From Sodaliphilus sp050873765 (GTDB taxonomy: Bacteria > Bacteroidota > Bacteroidia > Bacteroidales > Muribaculaceae), in contig JBNMJK010000034.1 in the NCBI GenBank assembly GCA_050873765.1, positions 1 to 28,205 on the forward strand: a stretch of 28,205 bases of DNA, in the 5' to 3' direction. The notes beneath the pieces were generated by a model. It was given only the letters and a program-made list of their open reading frames with translations, had not been told where the DNA came from and ran no database searches. Shown in pieces: positions 7,881 to 15,495 of this stretch. The position numbers and the translations under genes were made by a program. The first letter of the stretch is position 1, and each line of letters opens with the position of its first letter.

Positions 7881-8634
7881 AGTTATTTTTTAATGTTAAT
7901 TCGTGTGGCACATACATTCGCCATTTGTTCACAAAAGTGTCCGACTCATCGGTGTTGGTAAGCCATTTCACACTTTTAGTTCCTTTCAATCGACATAGGT
8001 CTATAAGATGGTCGGATATATGGGCTTGATCTTTGATTCGTTCCAGCAAAAAACCAGTTTTCTGATATAAAAAAGCTTTATCGAATTGAGCAAGATAATC
8101 AATTATCTTATTTTCATCAAGCATTACCACTGCCTCCATGCAATGCACCAACTCCTCTGCACCTCCAGCCCTGTCAATGCGATTAAAGCAGTCAAGCAAT
8201 GTGCTTTCCAAATTGGTGACACGCACCAATGGATTGCCTTTTGGCGAAACCACACCCAGCATATCTCCTATTTTTTGCCGACAACAAGTGTAATCTTCAT
8301 CTGCAAAAGAAAATGAATTGAATCGGGTAGAGCTTTTCACAAGCACCTCATTGAACGGCTGATGGGCCAATCCGTGAAATTCCAATGCTGTATGATAGCC
8401 AATACATGCCGATGGCGACAAATGACTGCCTATTTCGAACTTATCGCACACTGGCTGTCCCGACGCTATATCAATCATGCAAAATGTATTGCGCCTAACC
8501 GACACTACCCACCCTTGCCGCTTGTATCTTGCAAGAAGCCCTTCCACAGATTTTACCCTCCCGTCAAGAACCTCTCTAAGCTCTTGCAAGGTGAATACTC
8601 TAAGTTTGTATAAGATGCTTAAAAGCGTTGTCAT
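7867..8634 (-). CDS. abiEi: AbiEi-type antitoxin and repressor
   Basis: The 255-residue protein has an N-terminal winged helix-turn-helix (residues 1-60: FTLQELREVLDGRVKSVEGLLARYKRQGWVV), then the family hallmark GSHLSPSACIGYHTALEFHGL at about residues 88-108. The C-terminal part fits the AbiEi alpha/beta domain, with VTNLESTLLDCFNRID. In characterised type IV systems AbiEi counters the toxin without direct binding and represses its own promoter; here that is inferred from family and gene order. The start at 8634 is preceded by a -7 box. The toxin gene begins inside its 3' end. Confidence 0.92.
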   Translation of the reverse strand: MTTLLSILYKLRVFTLQELREVLDGRVKSVEGLLARYKRQGWVVSVRRNTFCMIDIASGQPVCDKFEIGSHLSPSACIGYHTALEFHGLAHQPFNEVLVKSSTRFNSFSFADEDYTCCRQKIGDMLGVVSPKGNPLVRVTNLESTLLDCFNRIDRAGGAEELVHCMEAVVMLDENKIIDYLAQFDKAFLYQKTGFLLERIKDQAHISDHLIDLCRLKGTKSVKWLTNTDESDTFVNKWRMYVPHELTLKNNYELI

Positions 8635-8650
8635 TGTTTCTTTTTAAACG

Positions 8651-8658
8651 CAAAGTTA
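8651..8658 (-). promoter_or_regulatory. -7 box for the AbiE operon
   Basis: The minus strand reads TAACTTTG, a perfect TAnnTTTG, 16 bases before the AbiEi start codon. This is where autoregulation by AbiEi would be expected. I could not identify inverted-repeat operators by eye. Confidence 0.55.
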
Positions 8659-8763
8659 CACAAAAAGATTAATCATCAGAACACATTAGAAACTTTTTCT
8701 GTATTTAATAGCAAGGTAGATGGGTTTTCACATTCTTTATTACATCATCTTGAAAAAAAAGTG

Positions 8764-8771
8764 TAATTTTG
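8764..8771 (+). promoter_or_regulatory. -7 box for the mltG operon
   Basis: TAATTTTG matches the -7 consensus, 30 bases before the ATG at 8802. The -33 element is not clear. Confidence 0.5.
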
Positions 8772-8801
8772 CTAAATTAATCAACGACAACTCAAAAAGA
8801 A

Positions 8802-9869
8802 ATGGCAAAATCAACAAGAACGAGGGGAAAAAAGCGCGCATCGGCTGTGCATAAACGTAAGACCACGCTCATTATCATAGCGGTGGCCATTGTGGTGCTG
8901 ATAGGTGCCGTCACGCTGCCGTTCGTCACCACCACGGCAAAGAAAAATGCCACCATCTACATTCCATCAAAAGGGGCAACAACACAAGCGCTGACCGACT
9001 CGCTGGCCAAAAACACCGACAAGAAGTTTGCCAGCCGTGTAATCACGCTGCTCAAAATCAGTGGTGTCAAAGATGTGGTGCACCGTCATGGCGCGTTTAA
9101 GATTGCCAAAGGTGCATCAGCGCTGAAGGTGGCTTACCTGATTCGCCGAGGCGAACCTTCGGAAGTGAAATTCACCTTCAACAACGTGCGCACGCTCGAT
9201 GAGTTTGCCACTCGCGCCGGCAGCAAGTTTGAGGCCAGCAAAAGCGACTTTATGAAGGCGCTGACCGACCCTGACGTTTGCGACAAGTGCGGAGGCCACA
9301 CTCCCGAAAACATCGGGTGTATTCTGCTCGCCGACAGCTACAAGTTTTACTGGGACATTTCTCCGGAAAAGCTGCTGAAAAATATGTATAACTACTACCA
9401 GCAATTCTGGAACGATGAGCGAACCGAAAAGGCCAAGGCACTGGGGCTCACCCCCGATGAGGTGGTGATTTTGGCCTCTATCACCGAGGAGGAGACCTCT
9501 AAAAGCGATGAGCGTGGAAAGGTGGGCCGACTCTATATCAACCGCCTGCACAAGAATATGCGCCTCCAAGCCGACCCCACCGTGAAATTTGCATTGGGCG
9601 ATTTCAGCATCAAGCGCATCACCAAGAGTATGTGCGCCTTCCAATCGCCCTACAACACCTACCGTGTGGCAGGACTTCCGCCAGGCCCAATCCGCCTGCC
9701 CGAAAAGCAGACTATCGACGCCATTCTCAACAGCAAGCCACACAACTATCTGTATATGTGCGCCAAGAGCGATTTCTCGGGCTACCACGATTTCGCCACC
9801 GATCTTGCCGCACACAATGCTAACGCTCAGCGCTACCAAGCGGAGCTCAACAAACGTAACATCAAATAA
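8802..9869 (+). CDS. mltG: Endolytic peptidoglycan transglycosylase MltG (YceG-like)
   Basis: This 355-residue membrane protein cuts nascent glycan strands in the periplasm and helps to set strand length. It has a basic N-terminus (about 20 residues), one transmembrane helix at residues about 22-44 and a LysM-like region up to about 150. The YceG catalytic domain follows: EEVVILASITEEETSKSDE-like, with the likely catalytic glutamate E229; then VGRLYINRLHKNMRLQADPTV; then the conserved NTYRVAGLPPGPIRLP and DAILNSKPHNYLY. A cluster ADPTVKFALGD is characteristic. The gene is followed by a 23-bp gap and the DUF2007 gene, so it may lead an operon. Expected length and motifs are complete. Confidence 0.96.
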   Translation: MAKSTRTRGKKRASAVHKRKTTLIIIAVAIVVLIGAVTLPFVTTTAKKNATIYIPSKGATTQALTDSLAKNTDKKFASRVITLLKISGVKDVVHRHGAFKIAKGASALKVAYLIRRGEPSEVKFTFNNVRTLDEFATRAGSKFEASKSDFMKALTDPDVCDKCGGHTPENIGCILLADSYKFYWDISPEKLLKNMYNYYQQFWNDERTEKAKALGLTPDEVVILASITEEETSKSDERGKVGRLYINRLHKNMRLQADPTVKFALGDFSIKRITKSMCAFQSPYNTYRVAGLPPGPIRLPEKQTIDAILNSKPHNYLYMCAKSDFSGYHDFATDLAAHNANAQRYQAELNKRNIK

Positions 9870-9892
9870 AAATCTCTTACGCATACACTACT

Positions 9893-10168
9893 ATGGCTAA
9901 CAACAACAACGACAACAACGATCTTAAGGTATTGGCTCAATACGAGAGCGAGGTTGAAGCCAGTATCGTGAAAGGAATGCTCGAAGCCAATGGCATTCTG
10001 GCTGGCGTGCTGGGCGACAGCACCGCAAGTAACCTACTGCGTGGAAGCGACAAGGGAATGTGGCGCGTGGTGGTCAACCCCGACGACTACGCCGACGCTT
10101 TGGCGCTCATCAGCACACCAATTGAAGACGACGACACCGACGATGATGATGCAGCAGAACAAGAATAA
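9893..10168 (+). CDS. DUF2007 domain protein
   Basis: The 91-residue protein matches the small DUF2007 family (a 'putative signal transducing protein'). The family pattern is clear: LAQYESEVEASIVKGMLEANGI, then GDSTASN, then VVVNPDDYADALALI. An asparagine/aspartate-rich leader (NNNNDNND) and an acidic tail (DDDTDDDDAAEQE) flank the domain. It has no membrane segment. Its stop codon lies inside the next gene's start region, giving overlap with the GNAT gene by about 20 bases. The role of the family is unknown. Confidence 0.85.
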   Translation: MANNNNDNNDLKVLAQYESEVEASIVKGMLEANGILAGVLGDSTASNLLRGSDKGMWRVVVNPDDYADALALISTPIEDDDTDDDDAAEQE

Positions 10169-10691
10169 TTTGAATTTGAGCGTGGGCATTGCCGAGCCTA
10201 AGGACGCTCCTGCAATCTGGCAAATTCTGAAAGACGAAATAGAGGTGATGCGCCAAGACGGACGCGACCAGTGGCAATACGGATATCCCAACCCTGAGGT
10301 TGTGGACACCGACATTGAGTTGCGACAAGGTAGAACATTGCTGAAAGATGGCAAAATTGTGGGATATTGCGCCCTGGTCACCACGGGTGAGCCTAACTAC
10401 GACCATATCTGGGACGGCGAGTGGCTCACGGCGAACGACACTTCGGTTTGCCACTATGCTGTGGTGCACCGCATTGCCATCGACCCGAAATGCACAGGCC
10501 AGGGACTTGCCTCGGCGTTTCTGCTGATGCTCATCGAGGAGGCGAAAAGCTGTGCCCTTGAGAGTATGCGCATCGACACCAACCACGACAATGCCCAAAT
10601 GCTGCACATTCTCCCAAAATTGGGCTTCACACGCTGTGGCAAGGTGAATGTTTACGATGGTGAGCGTATCGCCTATGAAATATGCTTCTAA
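10143..10691 (+). CDS. GNAT family N-acetyltransferase
   Basis: The 182-residue protein is a GNAT enzyme of the YesJ/alanine-type group. It starts at one of three consecutive in-frame ATGs (10143, 10146, 10149) inside the DUF2007 gene; the frame is open upstream but overlaps that gene entirely. Visible motifs are a GIAEPKDAPAIWQIL N-terminal strand-helix, KIVGYCALV, the acetyl-CoA loop VVHRIAIDPKCTGQGLASAF, and MRIDTNHDNAQMLHILPKLGF with the conserved asparagine. The substrate is unknown. Overlap with DUF2007 suggests coupled translation. Confidence 0.88.
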   Translation: MMMQQNKNNLNLSVGIAEPKDAPAIWQILKDEIEVMRQDGRDQWQYGYPNPEVVDTDIELRQGRTLLKDGKIVGYCALVTTGEPNYDHIWDGEWLTANDTSVCHYAVVHRIAIDPKCTGQGLASAFLLMLIEEAKSCALESMRIDTNHDNAQMLHILPKLGFTRCGKVNVYDGERIAYEICF

Positions 10692-10724
10692 CTCAACATT
10701 TGAATATCACAAACATTATATAAT

Positions 10725-12818
10725 ATGAAAAAAATCATATTGGCAATTATTACGATGATGGCTATCTCACAAACCCATGCGGCCAAGCGCGCATTCACCA
10801 TTCAAGATGTGTACCGCACCAAGGGGGTGAGCGCACTGGCCATGAGTCACGACGGCAAGACGCTGGCATTCAACGTCACCAGCCAGGACTTGAAAAATCA
10901 TAAAACTTCCACCAGCATCAATCTGATGCGCACCGATGTGAAAGGCAATCCCACTTTCGCGCCCATGACCGATGGCAAAAGTCGGGATGCGCAATGGAGC
11001 GCCGACGGCAAATGGATTTACTATGGTGCCACTGGCTCTACCCTTGCCGACGATGGCAAGGAGGTGAAACTGCCACAGGTGTTCCGCCGCAATGTGGCCA
11101 CTGGCGCCACAGAACAGGTCACACACTATGAGTTGGGCGTGTCGGGCGCTGTACTTAGCCCCGACGGCAATCTGCTGGCTTTTGCCACCGAAGTGTATCC
11201 CGACCTTGGCGCCGACGGCAAGGCTAACGCCGCCCGATGGAAGCTGAAAAAGGAAGGCCCTGTGCAAGGCCATATTGCCGACAAGCTGCTGTATCGCCAC
11301 TGGACTGAATATGCCGACGGCCGTTACAGCCATATCATTGTTTATAACATCACAGAAAACACCTACACCGATGTCACTCCCGGCGAATTTGCCGCGCCCA
11401 CATGGGGCAACACCCCTGGCTTCGCCTTTTCGCCCGACAGTAAGGAGATTTGCTTTATCAGCAACCACACCGACCACCCTGAAGCCAACACCAACGCCGA
11501 CCTGTTTGTGGTGCCGGTGAGCGGCGGCGAGGCTAAGTGCATCACTGCCGACAACAAGGCTTGGGACGGCTCGCCAAAATACTCGCCCGACGGACGCTAT
11601 ATTGCCTATCGCTTCCAGACGGTGCCGGGCCACGAGAGCGACCGCTTCCGCCTTGCGCTCTACGACCGCACCACCGGCGAGAAGAAGGTGCTGACCGATG
11701 ATATCGACAACTGGGTGAACGATGATTTCATCTGGACACCCGACAGCAAGACCATCTATTTTGGCGTGCAAGAGCTCGGCGTTGTGCCCATCTACAAGGT
11801 GGATATCCGCTCTGGCAAACATAGCAAGGTGCTGCCCGACCGCGCTGTGAGCAATTTCTGTCTCGGTACCGACGGCTACCTCTACTACACCTATTCCACC
11901 ACTGGCAAGCCCTCTGCGCTTTACCGCAGCAAAAACGGCGGCAAAACGGAGCAGCAGCTCACCTTCCTCAACCAAGACTTGGAGAATGAGGTGGATATCC
12001 GCCCCAGCGAGGTGATGTGGGTAGATGGCGCTGATGGCGCTAAAATTGAGGTGTTTGTGGTGAAGCCACACGATTTCGACCCTAACAAGAAATATCCGTT
12101 GGTGATCAATGTGCATGGCGGCCCGCAAATGCAGTGGATGAATTCCTACCGTGCCGACTGGCAGGTGTATCCGGGCGCTGGCTATGTGATTGCCTATCCC
12201 AACCCTCACGGCTCCACTGGCTATGGGCAAGCCTTCACCACCAGCATTTCTGGCGACTGGGGCGGCAAGCCTTATGAAGATGTGATGAAGGTGACCGATG
12301 CCCTCGCCAAGCTCCCTTATGTAGATGCAGAGCGCATGGGCGCTATGGGTTGGAGCTATGGCGGCTACTTTATGAACTGGCTTCAAGGACACAAGCACCC
12401 ATTCAAATGCCTGGCTTCGATGATGGGGCTCTACGATCTGCGCTCAATGTGGGGCGCCACAGAAGAACTCTGGTTCCCTAACTTCGACCTCAAGGGGCAG
12501 CCTTGGAATTCTGAACTCTACAAAAAGTGGTCGCCTTCTGAATTTGTGGAGAATTTCAAGACGCCTACGCTTATCATCACCGGCGAACGCGACTACCGTG
12601 TGAGCTACACCCAGAGTCTGCAATATTTCAGCGTGCTCCAGACCCTCGGCATTCCTTCGCGCCTTATCGTGTTCAGCAATGATGGCCACTGGCCCGACAC
12701 CATGAACTCGATGCCCGTTTACTACAACGCGCACCTTGAATGGTTCCACACCTATCTTGGCGGTGCACCTGCGCCATGGGACACTCACAAGATGATGAAC
12801 AACGAGGTGGAGTATTAA
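10725..12818 (+). CDS. Secreted S9-family dipeptidyl peptidase (DPP5-like)
   Basis: The 697-residue protein has a signal peptide (MKKIILAIITMMAISQTHAA) and is probably periplasmic or surface-located. Residues about 25-430 form the beta-propeller of S9 peptidases, with WSADGKWIYY, LSPDGNLLAFA and YSPDGRYIAY blades. The catalytic domain has GWSYGGY (nucleophile S544), GERDYRVS (D623) and DGHWP (H655). These spacings are close to those of the Porphyromonas gingivalis DPP5, which removes dipeptides with hydrophobic penultimate residues, so I expect a similar specificity. It follows the GNAT gene by 33 bp and may share its transcript. A hairpin at 12842-12883 follows. Confidence 0.92.
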   Translation: MKKIILAIITMMAISQTHAAKRAFTIQDVYRTKGVSALAMSHDGKTLAFNVTSQDLKNHKTSTSINLMRTDVKGNPTFAPMTDGKSRDAQWSADGKWIYYGATGSTLADDGKEVKLPQVFRRNVATGATEQVTHYELGVSGAVLSPDGNLLAFATEVYPDLGADGKANAARWKLKKEGPVQGHIADKLLYRHWTEYADGRYSHIIVYNITENTYTDVTPGEFAAPTWGNTPGFAFSPDSKEICFISNHTDHPEANTNADLFVVPVSGGEAKCITADNKAWDGSPKYSPDGRYIAYRFQTVPGHESDRFRLALYDRTTGEKKVLTDDIDNWVNDDFIWTPDSKTIYFGVQELGVVPIYKVDIRSGKHSKVLPDRAVSNFCLGTDGYLYYTYSTTGKPSALYRSKNGGKTEQQLTFLNQDLENEVDIRPSEVMWVDGADGAKIEVFVVKPHDFDPNKKYPLVINVHGGPQMQWMNSYRADWQVYPGAGYVIAYPNPHGSTGYGQAFTTSISGDWGGKPYEDVMKVTDALAKLPYVDAERMGAMGWSYGGYFMNWLQGHKHPFKCLASMMGLYDLRSMWGATEELWFPNFDLKGQPWNSELYKKWSPSEFVENFKTPTLIITGERDYRVSYTQSLQYFSVLQTLGIPSRLIVFSNDGHWPDTMNSMPVYYNAHLEWFHTYLGGAPAPWDTHKMMNNEVEY

Positions 12819-12841
12819 GCACTCTGCCACACAGCATACTT

Positions 12842-12883
12842 ATGAATAACGCAGCAAGCGCGTGTGCCTGCTGCGTTATTCAT
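12842..12883. terminator. Hairpin between convergent genes (probable bidirectional terminator)
   Basis: A perfect 15-bp inverted repeat (arms 12842-12856 and 12869-12883) with a 12-base loop lies between the S9 peptidase gene (plus) and the exonuclease III operon (minus). There is no strong T run on either side, so termination is likely but not certain. Confidence 0.65.
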
Positions 12884-12906
12884 TTCCATATTTATCGCAA
12901 TAGAGT

Positions 12907-13662
12907 TCAGTCTTTAATCACCAATTCCACGGGGCAATGGTCGCTGCCGAATATCTCGTCATGAATACTGGCCGACACCATTCTGTCGGTCAGGCGGTTG
13001 CTCACCAGAAAGTAGTCGATACGCCAGCCCGCATTCTTCTCGCGCGCCCTGAAGCGGTAGCTCCACCACGAATACACATCAGTCAAGTCGGGGTAGAAAA
13101 AGCGAAAGCTGTCGGTGAAGCCAGCATTGAGCAGCGTGGTCATCTTCTCTCGCTCCTCATCGGTGAAACCGGCATTCTTGCGGTTGGTCTTAGGATTCTT
13201 CAGGTCGATTTCTTCGTGAGCCACATTCAAGTCGCCACACACAATCACCGGCTTCTTCGCGTCGAGCCCCAGCAGATAGGCGCGGAAATCATCTTCCCAC
13301 TGCTGGCGGTATTGCAGGCGGCGAAGGCCGTCCTGGCTATTGGGCGTGTAGCACGTCACCAGATAAAAATCTGGCATTTCAAGCGTAATCACACGGCCCT
13401 CATGGTCGTGCTCATCAATGCCCATGCCATAAGTCACGCTCAGCGGGGTGTGCTTGGTGAAAATGGCCGTGCCACTATAGCCCTTCTTGTCGGCATAGTT
13501 CCAGTACGACTGGTAGCCGTCAAACGACAAGTCAAGCTGGCCAGCCTGCATTTTAGTCTCCTGCAAACAGAAAAAGTCGGCATCAAGCATGGTGAAGGCA
13601 TCATTAAAACCCTTATTCACCGCGGCGCGCAGTCCGTTCACATTCCAAGATATAAACTTCAT
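12907..13662 (-). CDS. xth: Exodeoxyribonuclease III / AP endonuclease
   Basis: The 251-residue enzyme belongs to the ExoIII/APE1 family of the base-excision repair pathway. It nicks DNA 5' of abasic sites and has 3'-5' exonuclease activity. The start at 13662 is chosen because a GGAG sequence precedes it and the protein then begins MKFISWNVNGLRA. Other family motifs are LQETKMQ (metal-binding glutamate), VCGDLNVAHEEIDL, DVYSWWSYRF, WRIDYFLVS and the final GSDHCPVEL (catalytic D-H). It is the last gene of a minus-strand set; the preceding gene's TGA is one base before the ATG. Confidence 0.95.
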   Translation of the reverse strand: MKFISWNVNGLRAAVNKGFNDAFTMLDADFFCLQETKMQAGQLDLSFDGYQSYWNYADKKGYSGTAIFTKHTPLSVTYGMGIDEHDHEGRVITLEMPDFYLVTCYTPNSQDGLRRLQYRQQWEDDFRAYLLGLDAKKPVIVCGDLNVAHEEIDLKNPKTNRKNAGFTDEEREKMTTLLNAGFTDSFRFFYPDLTDVYSWWSYRFRAREKNAGWRIDYFLVSNRLTDRMVSASIHDEIFGSDHCPVELVIKD

Positions 13663-13663
13663 A

Positions 13664-13930
13664 TCAGTCACTCTCCTTTTCTCTTTCTTTGATAGTTTGC
13701 TGCTGTTTCGCATTTTTACGATAGCGCTCATATTCCTCCCGCGAAATCTTGCGGGCCATATGCGAGAATTTCAGTGCCAACACCAACGCTGCCACCGACA
13801 CCACTGCGCCAAGCACAAGCACCCAGCCAGGCACCAGCAGACTCTTACCGGCATAAAGCACCCCAGCAGCCACCACGATGGCCACAAAGTCGAAAATTAG
13901 CGCACGCTTACGCAAAGTTCTGTAATCCAT
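13664..13930 (-). CDS. Small two-helix membrane protein
   Basis: The 88-residue product has transmembrane segments at about residues 11-29 (ALIFDFVAIVVAAGVLYAG) and 34-53 (PGWVLVLGAVVSVAALVLAL) and a basic, glutamine/glutamate-rich C-terminal tail that should be cytoplasmic. Its stop is one base before the exonuclease III start, and it begins 19 bases after the DUF4250 stop. No function is known to me. Confidence 0.75.
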   Translation of the reverse strand: MDYRTLRKRALIFDFVAIVVAAGVLYAGKSLLVPGWVLVLGAVVSVAALVLALKFSHMARKISREEYERYRKNAKQQQTIKEREKESD

Positions 13931-13949
13931 AATATTATCAATTAATCAG

Positions 13950-14129
13950 TTACCAAAATTTATTCTGCTCAGCATTATACTCAAATCCTGCATCTTTCAG
14001 TCGCTGCTCAAGTTGAGCCTTGTCCACGTCATTTGATTTGCAGAATTCATCGAGTGAAGAATACACGTCGCGAAGCTGTGTATTCACATAACTTAAGAGC
14101 ATAAAAGGGTCTTGTGGTAGTTTATCCAT
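13950..14129 (-). CDS. DUF4250 small protein
   Basis: This 59-residue gene was found by translating the minus strand. The product starts MDKLPQDPFMLLSYVNTQLR and contains YSSLDEFCKSNDVDKAQL and LKDAGFEYNAEQNKFW, which match the DUF4250 pattern (conserved LPxDP, MLLSxVNxxLRD and a C-terminal FEYxxxxNxF). It has no membrane segment. A -7 box lies just upstream. It appears to head a set with the membrane protein and exonuclease III. DUF4250 has no known function. Confidence 0.85.
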   Translation of the reverse strand: MDKLPQDPFMLLSYVNTQLRDVYSSLDEFCKSNDVDKAQLEQRLKDAGFEYNAEQNKFW

Positions 14130-14149
14130 CTTTTCAAGTCATTAATCTG

Positions 14150-14157
14150 CAAATATA
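14150..14157 (-). promoter_or_regulatory. -7 box for the DUF4250-exonuclease III operon
   Basis: The minus strand reads TATATTTG, 21 bases before the DUF4250 start codon. A -33 TTTG is not clear. The remaining sequence from 14160 to 14354 holds nothing I recognise. Confidence 0.55.
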
Positions 14158-14354
14158 GCAGAATGTTTCTGAGCTTGCAATAAATAGCCACAAAATCAAC
14201 ACTTTTTAAGTTTTCATACTCCACGCAAAATACCCATCACATACCCATCAGCCTTAAAATCACCCAACATACCGCCCAGCCGAGAACATTCCTGAATTGA
14301 ATGTGTTTCAGGTAGCCGTTGAGAAGATATTGCACATAAAATTCCCGTACTAAT

Positions 14355-14453
14355 TTAATAGTCGGTGAGGGTGACAGGGCTGTCGGCGCACCATAGGTAG
14401 GGGCTCAGCTGGGGGTATTTCTCGGCCATGGGGTCGATGGGGGGCGGCGAAAA
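14355..14453 (-). pseudogene. Remnant of an RHS-repeat core protein
   Basis: The minus strand encodes FSPPPIDPMAEKYPQLSPYL followed by WCADSPVTLTDY and a stop at 14355. This matches the conserved end of the RHS-repeat-associated core (usually DPLAEKYPxxSPYxYCxNNPVxxxDP). Only about 33 residues remain. The frame upstream runs into the downstream end of the formylglycine-enzyme-like gene, so no RHS body is present. It is probably the scar of a lost RHS/polymorphic toxin gene. The short length limits confidence. Confidence 0.6.
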
Positions 14454-14469
14454 ATGCGTGACGCTCGTT

Positions 14470-15282
14470 TTAGCGGGCGAGGCGGAAGCCGAGGGTGCCG
14501 GTGCTGTATGTGGGGTCGCTTTTGTCGCGGCAAGCGGCACGGCAGTCGGCGGCGGAGCTGAGCCAGCTGCCTCCACGCATCACACGGCGGTCGCCACTCT
14601 GCGGTCCTTTGGGGTTGGTCAAAGCGGCTGATGTGTAGCGGCCATATCGGTCGGCACACCATTCCCACACATTTCCTGCCATATCGTAGATGCCCAGTTC
14701 ATTGGCCTTTTTTGTGGCCACGGGGTGGGTGACGTCGCCACTGTTGCAATCGCTCCATGCCACTCCGTCGGAAATCGACGCTCCGGCATATTTATAGTGC
14801 CGGCTCTTGTTGCCACCACGATAGGCGTACTCCCATTCTGCTTCGGTGGGCAGGCGAAACTTTTGTCCTGTGAGGGTGTTGAGCCTGCTGATAAACTTTT
14901 GGCAGTCGTTCCAGCTGACATCGGTCACGGGCAGGTTGGCACCTTTCACCGAGGAGGGATTACTGCCCATCACTGCTTTCCACAAGGCTTGGGTCACCTC
15001 CGTTTTTCCGATGTAGTAGGTGCTCAGCGTCACGTTTTGCGTGGGGCGCTCATCAGCCTGGGCATCGCCAAACTGCTCCGAGGTGGCTCCCATTGTGAAA
15101 GTTCCACCTTCCACCTGCACCATCTCATAGCTTACGCCCTTCACCTGCACCACGCCAGGGTTAGTGTTCTTTACAGATGTTTTCACGGCGGTCCTCTTTG
15201 CCGACTTGCGGCCAGCAGCAGCGCCTTCAAAAGGGGCAGCCACCAGCAGCAGGGCACTCATCATTGCAATTACTTTCTTCAT
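14470..15282 (-). CDS. Secreted formylglycine-generating-enzyme-like (SUMF1) protein
   Basis: The 270-residue protein has a signal peptide (residues 1-23) and a full FGE-sulfatase/SUMF1 domain: MVQVEGGTFTMGATSEQFGDA, KTEVTQALWKAVMG, LPVTDVSWNDCQKFI, RLPTEAEWEYAYRGG, GIYDMAGNVWEWCADRYG and RVMRGGSW near the end. In genuine formylglycine-generating enzymes two catalytic cysteines lie 5 and 10 residues after the first glycine of the GGS motif (human C336/C341). Here these positions are S242 and C247, so one is missing and true FGE activity is doubtful. Many bacterial relatives are non-catalytic or have other roles. A -7 box (TATATTTG, minus, 15335-15342) lies upstream. Confidence 0.9.
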   Translation of the reverse strand: MKKVIAMMSALLLVAAPFEGAAAGRKSAKRTAVKTSVKNTNPGVVQVKGVSYEMVQVEGGTFTMGATSEQFGDAQADERPTQNVTLSTYYIGKTEVTQALWKAVMGSNPSSVKGANLPVTDVSWNDCQKFISRLNTLTGQKFRLPTEAEWEYAYRGGNKSRHYKYAGASISDGVAWSDCNSGDVTHPVATKKANELGIYDMAGNVWEWCADRYGRYTSAALTNPKGPQSGDRRVMRGGSWLSSAADCRAACRDKSDPTYSTGTLGFRLAR

Positions 15283-15334
15283 TTTTTTGATATTATTTTT
15301 TATTCAACTTATTGATTTTCAATCAAACCAACCA

Positions 15335-15342
15335 CAAATATA
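15335..15342 (-). promoter_or_regulatory. -7 box for the SUMF1-like gene
   Basis: The minus strand reads TATATTTG about 55 bases before the start at 15282. No clear -33 box. Confidence 0.45.
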
Positions 15343-15372
15343 GTAAATATAAAACGAATCTACAGCCTTAAA

Positions 15373-15406
15373 TTTGCGCATGGCACGAAAAAATAGCATA
15401 AATTTG
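15373..15406 (+). promoter_or_regulatory. Possible promoter of the RluA-family gene
   Basis: TTTG at 15373-15376 and TAAATTTG at 15399-15406 are 22 bp apart, slightly wide for the consensus. A second TAAATTTG at 15369-15376 overlaps the first element. The gene start at 15496 gives a leader of about 85 nt. Confidence 0.4.
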
Positions 15407-15495
15407 CACCCTGGAAGGCGCATAGCTCTTTTTTTTGATGATCAAAAAATTGCACGAACAAGCGCTTTCCCTCGTTGTTTTTCACAAATAAAGCT

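Noticed and set aside
10767..12398. 543-residue open frame antisense to the S9 peptidase gene
   Set aside because: It has no family motif, lies entirely opposite a gene with complete catalytic motifs, and is explained by the codon bias of that gene.
12937..13692. 251-residue frame antisense to exonuclease III
   Set aside because: It mirrors a gene with all family motifs and lacks any of its own.
14160..14354. Possible small RNA or gene in the 195-base gap before the RHS remnant
   Set aside because: I found no promoter, hairpin or open frame that I could support.
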